Of a stretch of 64,000 nucleotides of DNA, positions 63,983-64,000 are shown piece after piece. The notes under the pieces are model-generated. The model made no database searches, was not told the origin of the DNA, and saw only the letters and a program-made list of their open reading frames with translations. This DNA comes from Brachybacterium epidermidis (lineage in GTDB: Bacteria; Actinomycetota; Actinomycetes; Actinomycetales; Dermabacteraceae), in the NCBI RefSeq assembly GCF_015209585.1, contig NZ_JADEYR010000003.1, forward strand, positions 174,485-238,484, written 5' to 3'. A program made the position numbers and the translations under genes. Numbering within the stretch: position 1 is the stretch's first letter; each line of letters opens with the position of its first letter.

Positions 63983-64000
63983 GGTGTCGCGCTGCTCGCG

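Overview
The window is a 64 kb piece of chromosome from a very GC-rich actinobacterium. Gene content (actinobacterial CrcB pair, CopD-CtaG fusion, MrpA with a fused MrpB domain, leaderless promoters, a TAP-like secreted hydrolase) and sequence style suggest Micrococcales, possibly a Brachybacterium-like organism; the genus is a guess. I see no insertion sequence, prophage, CRISPR array or replication origin. Coding density is high and many neighbours overlap by 4 nt (ATGA or GTGA), so most blocks read as operons.

Layout. 0-5.5 kb: edge of a CPBP-type membrane protease gene, a 21-bp tandem repeat, an SDR oxidoreductase and a VOC protein; then on the minus strand a purB-csoR-DNA glycosylase operon, a small membrane protein and a Phd-VapC module. 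5.5-13 kb: hydrolase, FitAB-type toxin-antitoxin pair, PLP aminotransferase, MFS transporter, Gfo/Idh/MocA oxidoreductase, a DNA-binding protein and a second CPBP protein. 13-20 kb: E1alpha-E1beta-E2 of a 2-oxoacid (probably branched-chain) dehydrogenase, then two CrcB fluoride channels and a CopD-CtaG fusion. 20-23 kb: a VapBC pair, an FMO-like flavoprotein and a DUF1345-like membrane protein.

23-32.4 kb is a coherent cell-wall sugar recycling island: a BadF-type sugar kinase on the minus strand faces an operon of sugar ABC importer (binding lipoprotein and two permeases, no ATPase), NagZ, AnmK, MurQ and a MurR/RpiR regulator. It should import and break down GlcNAc-(anhydro)MurNAc to GlcNAc-6-phosphate. 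32.7-42.8 kb: an ABC-F protein behind a three-codon leaderless leader ORF, metY, two tandem HAD phosphatase genes (the second frame-broken), a thioredoxin-NHL protein, a large membrane protein that looks like a degenerate membrane pyrophosphatase, and a TetR regulator. 43-53 kb: tRNA-Gly, dcd with a coupled unknown gene, an Atg22-like MFS protein and a complete mrpA(B)CDEFG Na+/H+ antiporter operon with unusual charged tails. 53-64 kb: fhs, tRNAs Phe, Asp, Glu and Thr, a small zincin, two NarL-type two-component systems, an ABC-2 exporter (permease frame-broken) and a secreted TAP-like peptidase.

Three patterns run through the window. First, at least fourteen genes have an A/T-containing -10 hexamer exactly 6 nt before the start codon, implying leaderless mRNAs. 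Second, four genes show apparent single-base deletions in G/C runs. Third, three toxin-antitoxin modules lie within 16 kb, each with its own palindromic or repeated operator. The most unusual single items are the pyrophosphatase-like pseudo-enzyme, the five-fold repeated Shine-Dalgarno/ATG unit in front of a response regulator, and the MRI-stop leader of the ABC-F gene.
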